The notes under the pieces: generated by a model
The model's input: the letters and a program-made list of their open reading frames with translations, nothing else
What the model was told of the DNA's origin: nothing
Databases searched by the model: none
Program-made: the position numbers and the translations under genes
NCBI GenBank assembly: GCA_036567965.1
Contig: DATCTN010000030.1
Span: 231,845-295,844 of the forward strand
Length of the DNA stretch: 64,000 nt
Source: Candidatus Kryptoniota bacterium
Lineage (GTDB): Bacteria; Bacteroidota; Ignavibacteria; Kryptoniales; JAKASW01
Direction: 5' to 3'
Part shown: piece by piece, positions 18,146 to 27,248 of the stretch
Layout of the letters: each line of letters opens with the position of its first letter
Position numbering within the stretch: the first letter of the stretch is position 1

Positions 18146-19231
18146 ATGAGTGTGCTGAGCTATCGCGCAAATGCATCGCGTGTCCAGATCCATATCACGG
18201 ACTCGAACTCAATTCTGCAATCTGAAATTCGAGGAGCACCGAAGCCGGCTGTGGTCGTGGATTCAAGAGTGGCGGAGCTTTACCGTGAACTGCTTGTTGA
18301 CATCGAGAGTACCGGCGAAGCGGTTGTGAAACTGTTTGATTCCAAAGAGGAGAACAAGACGCTTGCAAAAGCGGAAGAGCTCCTGGACTTTTTCCTTCAA
18401 CAGAACATTCGCAGGGATTCTGTTCTCTTTGCTATCGGGGGCGGAATTGTCGGCGATCTGGCCGGATTTGTCGCAGCGATTTTCCAGAGAGGGATTGAGT
18501 ACGTTCACGTCCCAACTACACTCCTGGCGATGGTAGACAGTTCCGTCGGTGGAAAAGTCGGAGTGAACAACAGTTTCGGAAAGAATATGGTAGGTGCGTT
18601 TCATCAGCCGAGATCGATTCTGATGAATACCCGGTTCCTTGACACGCTGCCTAAGGAAGAACTTGTCTGTGGACTTGGCGAGGTCGTGAAGTACGGTGTG
18701 CTCAGGGGAGAAGCGTTCTTCGATTTCCTGGAAACAAATCATGCAAGACTCCTCAATAGGGACAAGCGTACACTTCAACGGACGATCAAAATGTCGGTTG
18801 AAACAAAGAAGCGATATATCGAACGGGATGTGAGGGAAACCGGGATCAGGGCGCATCTCAACCTCGGACATACGATCGGTCACGCACTTGAATCCGCCAC
18901 CGGGTATGGGACGTTCAAACACGGTGAGGCAGTTCTGATAGGTCTCGTCGCTGAGTCACATGTGGCAATGCATATGAAGCTCCTTCGGCCTTCGGGGTTT
19001 GAGCGTATCCTCACAATGGTGAGACAAATCGCGCAACACAAGAGCGCACGGGTCTCCATTGATGCCGTAATCAAAAAGCTGATTTTCGACAAGAAAGTAA
19101 GATCAGGAAAGGTCCGTTTCGTCCTTCCAGCTGCGATCGGGAAAGTCGTGATAAGAGACGACGTTCCGACCGAAGCGGTCTCGGATTCACTCAGGTTTGT
19201 TGCTGCTGACGGTTTCCTTTCGATCGCCTGA
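18146..19231 (+). CDS. aroB: 3-dehydroquinate synthase
   Basis: 361 residues. Converts DAHP to 3-dehydroquinate using NAD+ and a divalent metal. Signature segments are GGGIVGDLAGFVAA, PTTLLAMVDSSVGGK, GLGEVVKYG and the metal-binding HLNLGHTIGHALE and FKHGEAV. ATG 18146 is preferred over the upstream in-frame start at 18104 because AGGGGG (18132-18137) lies 8 nt before it and because the longer form would overlap aroK. It is co-transcribed with aroK. Confidence 0.96.
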   Translation: MSVLSYRANASRVQIHITDSNSILQSEIRGAPKPAVVVDSRVAELYRELLVDIESTGEAVVKLFDSKEENKTLAKAEELLDFFLQQNIRRDSVLFAIGGGIVGDLAGFVAAIFQRGIEYVHVPTTLLAMVDSSVGGKVGVNNSFGKNMVGAFHQPRSILMNTRFLDTLPKEELVCGLGEVVKYGVLRGEAFFDFLETNHARLLNRDKRTLQRTIKMSVETKKRYIERDVRETGIRAHLNLGHTIGHALESATGYGTFKHGEAVLIGLVAESHVAMHMKLLRPSGFERILTMVRQIAQHKSARVSIDAVIKKLIFDKKVRSGKVRFVLPAAIGKVVIRDDVPTEAVSDSLRFVAADGFLSIA

Positions 19232-19264
19232 GGGTTTTGTTATCATAAAGTATTCGGGAGCAAC

Positions 19265-20260
19265 ATGACAACGTATAAACAAAGCGGCGTCAACATAGAC
19301 GAGGCGGAAGAGCTCGTCGGTAGGATCAAACCTCTCGCGAAAAGGACTTTCAATAATGACGTATTGTCGGAGATAGGTTTCTTCGGCGGATTCTACAACG
19401 GCAAATTCAAGGGATACAAAAATCCCGTGCTTGTTTCGAGCGTCGACGGCGTCGGAACGAAAGTGAAGATCGCGATTGAAATGGGTAAGCACGACACTAT
19501 CGGTCAGGACCTCGTCAATCATTGTGTGAACGACATCGGGGTTGGGGGCGCGAAACCGCTTTTCTTCCTGGATTATTTTGCGTGCGGAAAACTAAACGCC
19601 GATGTAGCGGAACAGGTGATTACTGGACTCGCAACCGCCTGCCGGGAAAACGGCGTCGCACTCATCGGCGGTGAAACAGCTGAAATGCCTGGCGTGTATT
19701 CGGAAAAAGACTACGATTTAGCAGGCACCATTGTCGGCGTCGTGGATAAATCGTGCGTGATAGATGGGAGTAAGGTAAAGAAAGGAGACGTGCTTCTTGG
19801 AATACCATCGACAGGACTGCACACAAATGGATACTCGCTTGCGAGGAAAACGCTGCTGTCTCAATACCATCTCGACACTCACATCGACGAGCTTGGTGAA
19901 ACTGTCGGAGAAGCGCTCCTGAGAACACACCGGTCATATTCTGAACTGATTAGGTTTGTCACCGCGAAGTTCACAGTCCACGGGATGTCGCATATTACGG
20001 GAGGAGGAATTGTCGGGAACACGATCAGGGTGATTCGAAAACCTCATGAGTTCAATGTAACCTGGGGAAGTTGGGAAGTGCCGCCGATCTTCAGAATGAT
20101 TCAATCAATCGGTAATGTCCCCGACGAAGACGCGAGACGAACATTGAATATGGGAATCGGATTGGTCATAATTGTTCCACCCCGGGACGCCGATAAGGTG
20201 ATATCAGCGCTGAAGAAGAAAGGCGAGACAGCATTTCCAATCGGTGAGGTTTTAAAATAG
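19265..20260 (+). CDS. purM: Phosphoribosylformylglycinamidine cyclo-ligase (AIR synthetase)
   Basis: 331 residues, normal length. ATP-dependent ring closure forming aminoimidazole ribonucleotide in purine synthesis. Typical motifs: SSVDGVGTKVKIA, HCVNDIGVGGAKPLFFLDY, ALIGGETAEMPGVY, GIPSTGLHTNGYSLAR, HITGGGIVGN and the C-terminal NMGIGLVIIV. It lies 33 nt after aroB on the same strand and is probably part of the same transcript, though no pathway link exists. Confidence 0.96.
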   Translation: MTTYKQSGVNIDEAEELVGRIKPLAKRTFNNDVLSEIGFFGGFYNGKFKGYKNPVLVSSVDGVGTKVKIAIEMGKHDTIGQDLVNHCVNDIGVGGAKPLFFLDYFACGKLNADVAEQVITGLATACRENGVALIGGETAEMPGVYSEKDYDLAGTIVGVVDKSCVIDGSKVKKGDVLLGIPSTGLHTNGYSLARKTLLSQYHLDTHIDELGETVGEALLRTHRSYSELIRFVTAKFTVHGMSHITGGGIVGNTIRVIRKPHEFNVTWGSWEVPPIFRMIQSIGNVPDEDARRTLNMGIGLVIIVPPRDADKVISALKKKGETAFPIGEVLK

Positions 20261-20418
20261 AAAACATTTCTTGAAGACCCGTGCCACTCGTCTCACATAA
20301 GATTTCCCGGATTTGCAGAGCCGTAGTTTACTGCATCTCAAGGAAGGTGATGTGAAACTGTGAGTGGCTCAGGCGGCAGGGGGCGCACACCTTGAAGACC
20401 AGGATTCATAAGAGGCGA

Positions 20419-20446
20419 CCTGCGAAGATTCGCAAACCTTCGCAGG
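20419..20446 (-). terminator. Hairpin just past the M13 peptidase gene
   Basis: A perfect 9-bp stem, CCTGCGAAG (20419-20427) with CTTCGCAGG (20438-20446), around a 10-nt loop, 12 nt beyond the minus-strand stop at 20459. No T-run follows on either strand, so termination or mRNA 3' stabilisation is only suggested. Confidence 0.4.
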
Positions 20447-20458
20447 CTGCCCAAACAA

Positions 20459-22522
20459 TTACCAGATCTTAGCTCTAACGTCTTCCGCTCTGTACATGGG
20501 GTCAGCAGGCTTGCATCCAAACGCATCGTAGAATGGAGGGAAATCAGAAACCGGTCCATTGCACCTATACTCGTTTGGAGAGTGCGGGTCTACTATTATC
20601 CGCTGCCTCAGCGCCTGGGGTGTATCATTCTCGCGCCACATCTGAGCCCATGCAAGGAAGAACCTTTGCTCGGGTGTGAATCCGTCTATCTTTTCCGGAC
20701 GCGATTTTCCTTTCAGAGTGTTCTCGAATGCCTGGAACGCTATCGAGACGCCACCGAGGTCCGCGATGTTTTCACCTTCAGTTAGTTTCCCGTTGACATG
20801 GAGAGAGTCGAGGACAGTGTAGCCGTTGAACTGGTCAACCAGAATTTCCGCTTTCTTCTTGAAATTCGCCTCGTCGTCAGCAGTCCACCAGTTCGCGAGA
20901 TTGCCCTTTGCGTCGAACTGGCTTCCTTCATCGTCGAAGCCATGTGTCATCTCATGTCCTATGACCGCACCCATACCGCCGTAGTTGACCGCATCATCCG
21001 CATTCGGGTTGAAGAAAGGCGGCTGCATAATGCCGGCAGGAAAAACTACCTCGTTCATGAACGGGTTGTAATACGCGTTGACAGTCGGCGGTGTCATTCC
21101 CCACTCGGTCCGATCGACCGGCTTGCCGATCTTGTTGATCTCATAATCGGTATTGAATTCATTTGCCCGAATCACGTTGAGAACGTAGGGGCCTCTGTCT
21201 ATTTTGAGTCCAGCATATGACTTCCACTTATCCGGATAACCGATCTTGTTAACTATCGCCTTGAGCTTGTCAAGTGCTTGCTTTCTAGTCGCTTCACTCA
21301 TCCAGCTTAGGTCCTTTATTCGTTCTGAGAAAGCGGCCTCCAGATTATTGACCATCTCGAGTGCACGACTCTTTGCCGATGGGGAGAAATTCTCTGCGAC
21401 GTAAAGCTTACCTAGTGAGAAGCCGATCGATCCGTCGACCTCGCCGAGAACTCGTTTCCATCGCGGCTGGAGCTCCTTGGTCCCCGTGAGGACCTTTCCG
21501 TAGAAATTGAATCTCTCATCGACGAATTTCTGCGAAAGGTATGGCGCCATTGCATTGATCAGGTGCCAACGCAAATAGACTTTCCATTTCGCGATCGGAA
21601 TTTCGGCCAGCATTTTTCCGACTTCCGAAAGGAATTTAGGTTGAGAAACGTTTATCTCATTGACATCATGGAGATTATATGATTCGATATAACGATTCCA
21701 TGAAAAGTCAGGAGTGATTGCGTTGACTTCGGTAAGTGACATCATGTGGTACGTCGCCTTGGGGTCGCGCTGCTCAACACGAGTCATCGATGCTTCAGCC
21801 AGGCGGTGCTCGATGGTCATGATAGTACTGGCCTCATCCGCTGCGGTGTCATTCGGGTCTCCAAGAAGTGCGAGCATTTTTTCCACGTAGTTCGAGTATT
21901 CACCCAGGATTTCCTGGGATTGTTTGTCGGTCTTTGTGTAATAGTCACGATCGGGCAGACTCAATCCTGCCTGGTGCACGAAGCCGATCATTCTCTCACT
22001 GTTCTTATAGTCCTGTTCAGAAGAGAAGCGGAATAGTATGTTCACTCCGATATTCTGGAGATTTGCAATGACTTGCCTCAAATCGTCGAGGTTCTTTATT
22101 GACTCTATCTGCCTTAAGTACGGGGTAAGAGGTTCGGCCCCCTGCGATTCAACAGTGTTCGTGTCCATTCCGCTGAAGTAGAAATCTCCTACCAGCTGCG
22201 CGTCACTTCCCATTGGCGCATTAGCCTGTGAAGAAGTCTTTTCGGCAATAGAGTGGAGTATGTTCATGTTGCGGTCGTAGAGTTCAGTAAAGCTCCCCCA
22301 GCGGCTGAATTCCGGTGGAATGGGGTTTCGTTTCAGCCAACCGCCATTAGCGTACAGATAGAAGTTCTGAGACGGTGAAACGGTTGTGTCAATGTTGGTG
22401 GGATCAAGCGGTGGTATCATGGCACTACCTTCTTTAACCTGCGCGCTCGATAATGAGCATAGCGCGAGTGCAATAAGAGTCCCCAGCCCGATTTGACTGA
22501 GGTTCAAACGAAAGAATTTCAT
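20459..22522 (-). CDS. Secreted M13 family zinc metallopeptidase (PepO/neprilysin-like)
   Basis: 687 residues. Signal peptide with a likely cut after SLSSA (residue 27), so it is periplasmic or secreted. The N-terminal M13 domain begins SPSQNFYLYANGGWLKRNPIP. Zinc site HEMTH at 523-527 with third ligand E584 in GENIADLGG, and the substrate motif NAYYNP upstream. The C-terminal CKPADPMY..E....IW ending is the family norm. ATG 22522 is chosen over the upstream start at 22621 because it begins the signal peptide and follows AAGGA. Acts as an endopeptidase on small peptides. It stands alone, convergent with purM. Confidence 0.95.
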   Translation of the reverse strand: MKFFRLNLSQIGLGTLIALALCSLSSAQVKEGSAMIPPLDPTNIDTTVSPSQNFYLYANGGWLKRNPIPPEFSRWGSFTELYDRNMNILHSIAEKTSSQANAPMGSDAQLVGDFYFSGMDTNTVESQGAEPLTPYLRQIESIKNLDDLRQVIANLQNIGVNILFRFSSEQDYKNSERMIGFVHQAGLSLPDRDYYTKTDKQSQEILGEYSNYVEKMLALLGDPNDTAADEASTIMTIEHRLAEASMTRVEQRDPKATYHMMSLTEVNAITPDFSWNRYIESYNLHDVNEINVSQPKFLSEVGKMLAEIPIAKWKVYLRWHLINAMAPYLSQKFVDERFNFYGKVLTGTKELQPRWKRVLGEVDGSIGFSLGKLYVAENFSPSAKSRALEMVNNLEAAFSERIKDLSWMSEATRKQALDKLKAIVNKIGYPDKWKSYAGLKIDRGPYVLNVIRANEFNTDYEINKIGKPVDRTEWGMTPPTVNAYYNPFMNEVVFPAGIMQPPFFNPNADDAVNYGGMGAVIGHEMTHGFDDEGSQFDAKGNLANWWTADDEANFKKKAEILVDQFNGYTVLDSLHVNGKLTEGENIADLGGVSIAFQAFENTLKGKSRPEKIDGFTPEQRFFLAWAQMWRENDTPQALRQRIIVDPHSPNEYRCNGPVSDFPPFYDAFGCKPADPMYRAEDVRAKIW

Positions 22523-23171
22523 TTTGGATCCTTTCCATTCGTGTTGGCAAGATTGAAATAGAGACGGGCGCGAACAATTTTGGTTACCGTTTAGGATTCC
22601 ACGGCCATGTTTGGCAAACAAAAACCTTCCTGATCGAGAACTTTTTACTACTCATTCCTTTCCGTGGACACTAATCGAATGTTGTTATGTTTGCTCAATT
22701 TACTAAACGCGATACAATTAACAACCGTTTAGGGAATGCGGCATTGGTTTTTAGCGTTCCGCGACGAAATTGGAGGAAATCTATTTAGTGTTCCTTTGAA
22801 CGAAAGAGCGAACCAAAGCTGCCGCGGCATGTGGCGGAGTGGCCCTGAAGTCTCGCGACTAGGGCTGTGAAGGGAAGGTGACTTTATCCGGAAATTCTAA
22901 GGACTGAAGTGAAGGGTCCGAGCTCCCTCGAATAGATTATTTGTCTCATCTTGATCCGAATGGATGTGATTCTTGGGTAACTCACTCAAGCGCTCTGTCT
23001 GACTTCGGAGCATGGAACTCACAATGTCAGCAATTTGCAATTTCATTAGCCATTAGGGCATCGAGTCTAAGATAATGTCTCTAATTTGTGCTTTGCCTTA
23101 ATAGAAGCGGCTAATTTAAGACACTGCGCAGATAGATTGCATTTTAGGAGGAGTGAAAATAACTTTTACCA
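22523..23171. other. 649-bp intergenic region between divergent genes
   Basis: Separates the M13 peptidase (minus) from the SDR gene (plus) and must hold both promoters. The word ACCGTTTAGG or a near copy occurs twice (about 22586 and 22724). A perfect AGGAGGAG at 23146-23153 lies 18 nt before the SDR GTG, longer than usual. No convincing gene or RNA was found. Confidence 0.5.
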
Positions 23172-23879
23172 GTGACTAGTCTGCAGGGAAAAACCGCAAT
23201 TGTGACAGGCGGAGCAGTGGGGATTCGGATCGCTGAATCGTTCCTTAGCGCCGGGACCAACGTTGCCCTTGTGTTCAGAAATGCGTCCAGAAAAAAAAGT
23301 GTTGACGAGAATTTCGCGCGATTTCCCCATTCATTTCTTTCAATAAATGTCGACCTTTCGGATCATGGTGCGGCGAATCAGGCGACTGCCGCCACGAAAG
23401 CGAGATTCGGCAGCGTCGATTTTCTTCTTAATGCACTTGGCGGATGGCTCGGTGGAAAGAAACTTCACGAACATACAAATGATGAACTAGACGAGATGCT
23501 TTCGATGGATCTCGTTCCGACGTTCAACATCATGGCTGCCGTAATTCCCGTAATGGTAGAACAACACTTCGGACGAATTGTGAATTTCATCTCGCTCCAG
23601 GTCTTCGGAACGGGGAAAGGGAACTCGGTTTATGTCGCCTCAAAATCGGCGGTACTCGCGTTGACGAAGGCCGCGGCAGAAGAATACAAGAATTCCGGAA
23701 TAGCGGTGTATGCGGTGGCGCCATTGACAATTGACACGGAGAGCAACAGGAAAGGGATGCCCGGAGCTGACACGAGCAAGTGGGTCACGATCGATGAGAT
23801 CGTCGACTCGCTCTTTTTCTTGTGCGGGGCCGGAGACTCATCTAACGGAACAGTAATAAAATTCCCGGGGAAATTATAA
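23172..23879 (+). CDS. Short-chain dehydrogenase/reductase (SDR)
   Basis: 235 residues with a Rossmann fold. The cofactor loop reads TGGAVGIR (12-19), lacking the last glycine of the classical TGxxxGxG. Other SDR marks are NALGG, the catalytic Ser region FISLQV and YVASK with the catalytic Tyr and Lys. The C-terminus GTVIKFPGKL replaces the usual GQ.I.vDGG. Substrate unknown. GTG 23172 is the only standard start giving the usual lead (MTSLQGKTAIVTGG), although the strong ribosome site lies 18 nt away. It overlaps yqeY by one base. Confidence 0.85.
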   Translation: MTSLQGKTAIVTGGAVGIRIAESFLSAGTNVALVFRNASRKKSVDENFARFPHSFLSINVDLSDHGAANQATAATKARFGSVDFLLNALGGWLGGKKLHEHTNDELDEMLSMDLVPTFNIMAAVIPVMVEQHFGRIVNFISLQVFGTGKGNSVYVASKSAVLALTKAAAEEYKNSGIAVYAVAPLTIDTESNRKGMPGADTSKWVTIDEIVDSLFFLCGAGDSSNGTVIKFPGKL

Positions 23880-24331
23880 TGACGCTAAAAGAGACCATTG
23901 ACAACCACATCAAAGTCGCCATGCTCAAGCGGGATTCAAGGCGGCTTGACACCTTAAGAATGATCAAAACAAAATTGGTCGAGAAAGAGGTTGAAAGGCG
24001 CGGGACGGGAAGCGGGGTGACGGCCGAGGATGAAATGCAAGTGCTCCTCACTTCCGCCAAAATGCGCAAAGAGGCAATTGAAGAATTCGACAAAGCAGGA
24101 AGAAAAGATCTTGCGGACAAAGAGCGGGCAGAGCTTGAAATAGTCCAGGAGTATCTTCCGAAGCAAATGAGCCGCGAGGAAATCGTGAAGTTCGTGGCTG
24201 ATCTTGCCGTCAAAGTCGATGCGAAGACGCAGGCCGATTTCGGCAAGCTGATGAGTGCCGCGATGAAAGAGCTGAAAGGCAAGGTCGACGGCAAAATTGT
24301 TCAGGAGGTAGTTAAAGCAAAGCTGGGATGA
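23879..24331 (+). CDS. GatB/YqeY domain protein
   Basis: 150 residues matching the YqeY family: the N-terminal helix MTLKETIDNHIKVAMLKRD, then RLDTLRMIKTKLVEKEV, and a tail domain QEYLPKQMSREEIVKFV. YqeY resembles the tail of GatB, the tRNA-dependent amidotransferase subunit, but its role as a stand-alone protein is not settled. The start overlaps the stop of the SDR gene (TAATG) and cvpA starts 4 nt after its end, so it is translationally coupled. Confidence 0.9.
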   Translation: MTLKETIDNHIKVAMLKRDSRRLDTLRMIKTKLVEKEVERRGTGSGVTAEDEMQVLLTSAKMRKEAIEEFDKAGRKDLADKERAELEIVQEYLPKQMSREEIVKFVADLAVKVDAKTQADFGKLMSAAMKELKGKVDGKIVQEVVKAKLG

Positions 24332-24335
24332 CAAC

Positions 24336-24857
24336 ATGGTAAGCGGGTTCGACATTATTCTCGTTACAGCCCTTGTGGCTTTTACTGTGAATGGATTTGC
24401 TAAAGGTTTGATAAGCAAAGTCCTCTCACTGGCAGCGCTTCTGGGTGGAGTGATTATTGCCGCAAAATACGGCATGGACCTATCACAATTCTTGAGCAGG
24501 CTCGTCGGAATCGGCGACATACTGAGCGGCGTTATCTGCATTTCGCTCATCTTCATAGTATTGTTTGTCGCCGCAGGGATGCTCGCGCGAGCATTCAAGA
24601 AAATCTCGATCATCCAGATCTGGGACAAGACGGGCGGAGCTGTTTTCGGTCTCGTGGAAGGAGCGCTGATCTTGAGCCTGCTCCTATTGCTTCTCGCAGT
24701 GTTCGACATACCGGCGCCCGGTCCGTCGCTCGACAGATCGTTTTCGTACAAGCCGCTGAAATCATTTGCACCGACTCTGTACCGTTCGTTCCTATCCAGA
24801 TCAAGCGTCGAGTATTTAGACAGATTCTTCTTTTCCGGACAATCCGAGAATAAATGA
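24336..24857 (+). CDS. CvpA family membrane protein
   Basis: 173 residues, four hydrophobic helices in the first ~125. The opening FDIILVTALVAFTVNGFAKGLISKVLSLAALLG and the DKTGGAVFGLVEGALI loop are characteristic of CvpA (colicin V production). The family is tied to envelope stress and is often next to mutS2, as here. Its stop overlaps the mutS2 start by 4 nt (ATGA). Confidence 0.9.
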   Translation: MVSGFDIILVTALVAFTVNGFAKGLISKVLSLAALLGGVIIAAKYGMDLSQFLSRLVGIGDILSGVICISLIFIVLFVAAGMLARAFKKISIIQIWDKTGGAVFGLVEGALILSLLLLLLAVFDIPAPGPSLDRSFSYKPLKSFAPTLYRSFLSRSSVEYLDRFFFSGQSENK

Positions 24858-27211
24858 TCCAACGCTCGGAAGAACTTCAACACTCGTTCGAGAAACTGGA
24901 ATTTCCAAAACTTTTATCTTACCTGAGGTCGATCTGTCAAACTGAGATCGGGTCGCAGTATTTCGACTCGCTGCCGGTATTTTCCGATAAGGGCGGACTC
25001 GAGAAGGAGTACCGGCTTGTCGATCAGGCCCATTCGCTCTGCGTGGGAAATGTGTTCCCGGACCTGACAGGAGTGAAAGATGTCCGGGGTTCACTTGCAC
25101 GCGCGTCCAAAGAGGGTAGCTTCATTTCAGGAAAGGAACTACACAACGTTGCACATTTGCTCCACGTCGTTGATCTCGCACGAAAAAGTCTCCTGAAACA
25201 TAAAAACGACCTCTCCGACATATCGGAGATCGGATTCAGGCTGTACCCCGATACTATTTTGGGGTTCAATATCAACCGGGCGATCGACGACGAGGGAAAC
25301 GTACGAGATGGAGCGAGCAAGGAGCTTCACACGATACGAATCAGCCTCAACCGTGTCCACGGAAACCTGAGGAAGAAGATCATTTCGATTGCCCGCTCGT
25401 TCGCGGAAATGGAGTATTCCGAAGATGACATATTCACCCAGCGCGATGGACGACTGGTTCTGCCGGTGAAGTCTGAATTCAAAAGACAAATTCCCGGTCT
25501 GATTCACGGTTCGAGCGCAACGGGTCAGACGGTATTCATTGAACCCTCGGAAGCCGTGGATTTGAATAACGAGATAATCTCGCTGCAGTTTGAGGAGCAG
25601 AGAGAAATCGAGAGAATTTTGAAAGACCTCACTGAAAGGGTGAGGGCCGTAGTTCATCAGCTCCTTCAAGATGTCGAGGTGCTTGCTTATTTGGATTCGC
25701 TTTACGCGAGGGCAACATATGCGATGAGGCTCTCCGCGATAGTGCCTGCGGTCGGGTCTACGAGCGTTCCGAGGCTGGTAAAAGCGCGACACCCGCTCCT
25801 CGCAATCAAAATGGGGAGGGACAAAGTAGTACCGGTCGACATGTTTCTCGATGATGCCACGCGAGTTGTCGTCATAAGCGGACCGAATTCAGGCGGGAAG
25901 ACCGTTACGCTGAAAACAGTGGGTCTGTTTGTTATTTGCAATCTCACCGCGATACCGCTTACCGCTGATCCCGGCACCGAGTTACCGATCTACGAGCGTA
26001 TTTTCACCGAGATTGGCGACGAGCAGTCCATCGAGAACGACCTGAGTACTTTCACTTCCCGTATCAAACATTTTGTAGGCGTGCTCGCGGCCGCTGACGA
26101 GAAATCTCTCGTCCTCGTGGACGAGTTCGGGGAAGAGACCGAGCCTGCCGAAGGAGCCGCGCTCGCCTCTGCGATCCTCGAGGAGTTGCGTGATGCAGGT
26201 GCGATGTCTTTCGTGACCACTCACAATTCCGGACTCAAGGTTTTCGCGAGCGATGCGAAGGCGATGATCAACGCCGCGATGGAGTTCGATCAAAAGACGC
26301 TTACTCCTACCTACAAGCTCGTGCTCGGAAGGCCCGGATCGAGTTACGCCTTCGAAATCGCGCAGCGTACGGGAATTAGTGTGCACATAATTGATCGCTC
26401 CCGCAAATACGTCGGCGAGGGACGGGCGAAGCTTGAAAATCTCCTCCTACGTGTTGAGCAGCTCGAAAACGAATTGCGGGACAGGGTAGCCGAAATAAAG
26501 AAGGAGCAGGAGCTTGCGGAGACGATGCGCCAGGAATACGAGCGCAAGGTTCACAGCGCAAGGAAGGAAGCGTCCGAGATAAAGTCGAAAGCCGTCGAAG
26601 AATCTGAAAGAATTGCACGTGAACTCAACAGCACGATTGAGAATCTTGTGAGAGAGATTCGAGAATCAAACGCCGACAGGGAGATCATAAAAGAAGCACA
26701 TGCGAAAGCGGAGGAAGTCAAGAAGTCGCTGTCCGAAATGAGAATCAAGGAGACGTCGAAGAACAAACGGTTCGGCATAGGCGACCAGGTTGTACTCAAA
26801 GGCACTCTTCTTGCCGGGCATGTGACCGAGCGAGCGAATGACAAGGGAGAGCTCGTGGTCGACGTGAACGGATTGAAGATGCGGGTTCACGAAAGCGAAC
26901 TCTCCGAAACCTCGGAAAAAAATCTCAAGAGGGATCAGACGGCCGTCGCCGTGCAATCAGGAATTTCAACAAAGGTCGATATCAGGGGAATGAGACCGTA
27001 CGAGATCCAAACCACGGTAGAAAAGTTTCTTGACGCAGCTTATCTTGGCGGGCTCACACAAGTCGAGATTGTTCATGGCACGGGCACAGGGTCGTTGAAG
27101 CGGGCAGTAGAACAGCTCCTGAAAACTCATCCATTTGTGTCCACGTTTCGAGCCGGCGAGTATGGCGAAGGTGGACAGGGAGTCACAATCGTAACACTCA
27201 AAGCAGAGTGA
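24854..27211 (+). CDS. mutS2: MutS2: DNA mismatch-repair-like ATPase with Smr nuclease domain
   Basis: 785 residues. The core and clamp domains are followed by the ABC ATPase with Walker A SGPNSGGKTVTLKTVG, DELGSG-like VDEFGEETEP and FVTTHNS. A long coiled coil follows (~500-620), then a linker KOW-like segment and a C-terminal Smr domain (VDIRGMRPYEI, HGTGTGSLK). MutS2 suppresses homologous recombination and, in Bacillus, rescues collided ribosomes; which applies here cannot be seen. Starts inside the cvpA stop codon. Confidence 0.96.
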   Translation: MIQRSEELQHSFEKLEFPKLLSYLRSICQTEIGSQYFDSLPVFSDKGGLEKEYRLVDQAHSLCVGNVFPDLTGVKDVRGSLARASKEGSFISGKELHNVAHLLHVVDLARKSLLKHKNDLSDISEIGFRLYPDTILGFNINRAIDDEGNVRDGASKELHTIRISLNRVHGNLRKKIISIARSFAEMEYSEDDIFTQRDGRLVLPVKSEFKRQIPGLIHGSSATGQTVFIEPSEAVDLNNEIISLQFEEQREIERILKDLTERVRAVVHQLLQDVEVLAYLDSLYARATYAMRLSAIVPAVGSTSVPRLVKARHPLLAIKMGRDKVVPVDMFLDDATRVVVISGPNSGGKTVTLKTVGLFVICNLTAIPLTADPGTELPIYERIFTEIGDEQSIENDLSTFTSRIKHFVGVLAAADEKSLVLVDEFGEETEPAEGAALASAILEELRDAGAMSFVTTHNSGLKVFASDAKAMINAAMEFDQKTLTPTYKLVLGRPGSSYAFEIAQRTGISVHIIDRSRKYVGEGRAKLENLLLRVEQLENELRDRVAEIKKEQELAETMRQEYERKVHSARKEASEIKSKAVEESERIARELNSTIENLVREIRESNADREIIKEAHAKAEEVKKSLSEMRIKETSKNKRFGIGDQVVLKGTLLAGHVTERANDKGELVVDVNGLKMRVHESELSETSEKNLKRDQTAVAVQSGISTKVDIRGMRPYEIQTTVEKFLDAAYLGGLTQVEIVHGTGTGSLKRAVEQLLKTHPFVSTFRAGEYGEGGQGVTIVTLKAE

Positions 27212-27248
27212 GGTGGATAGCGGTCGTCCCGCACGGCCACTTCGGCAT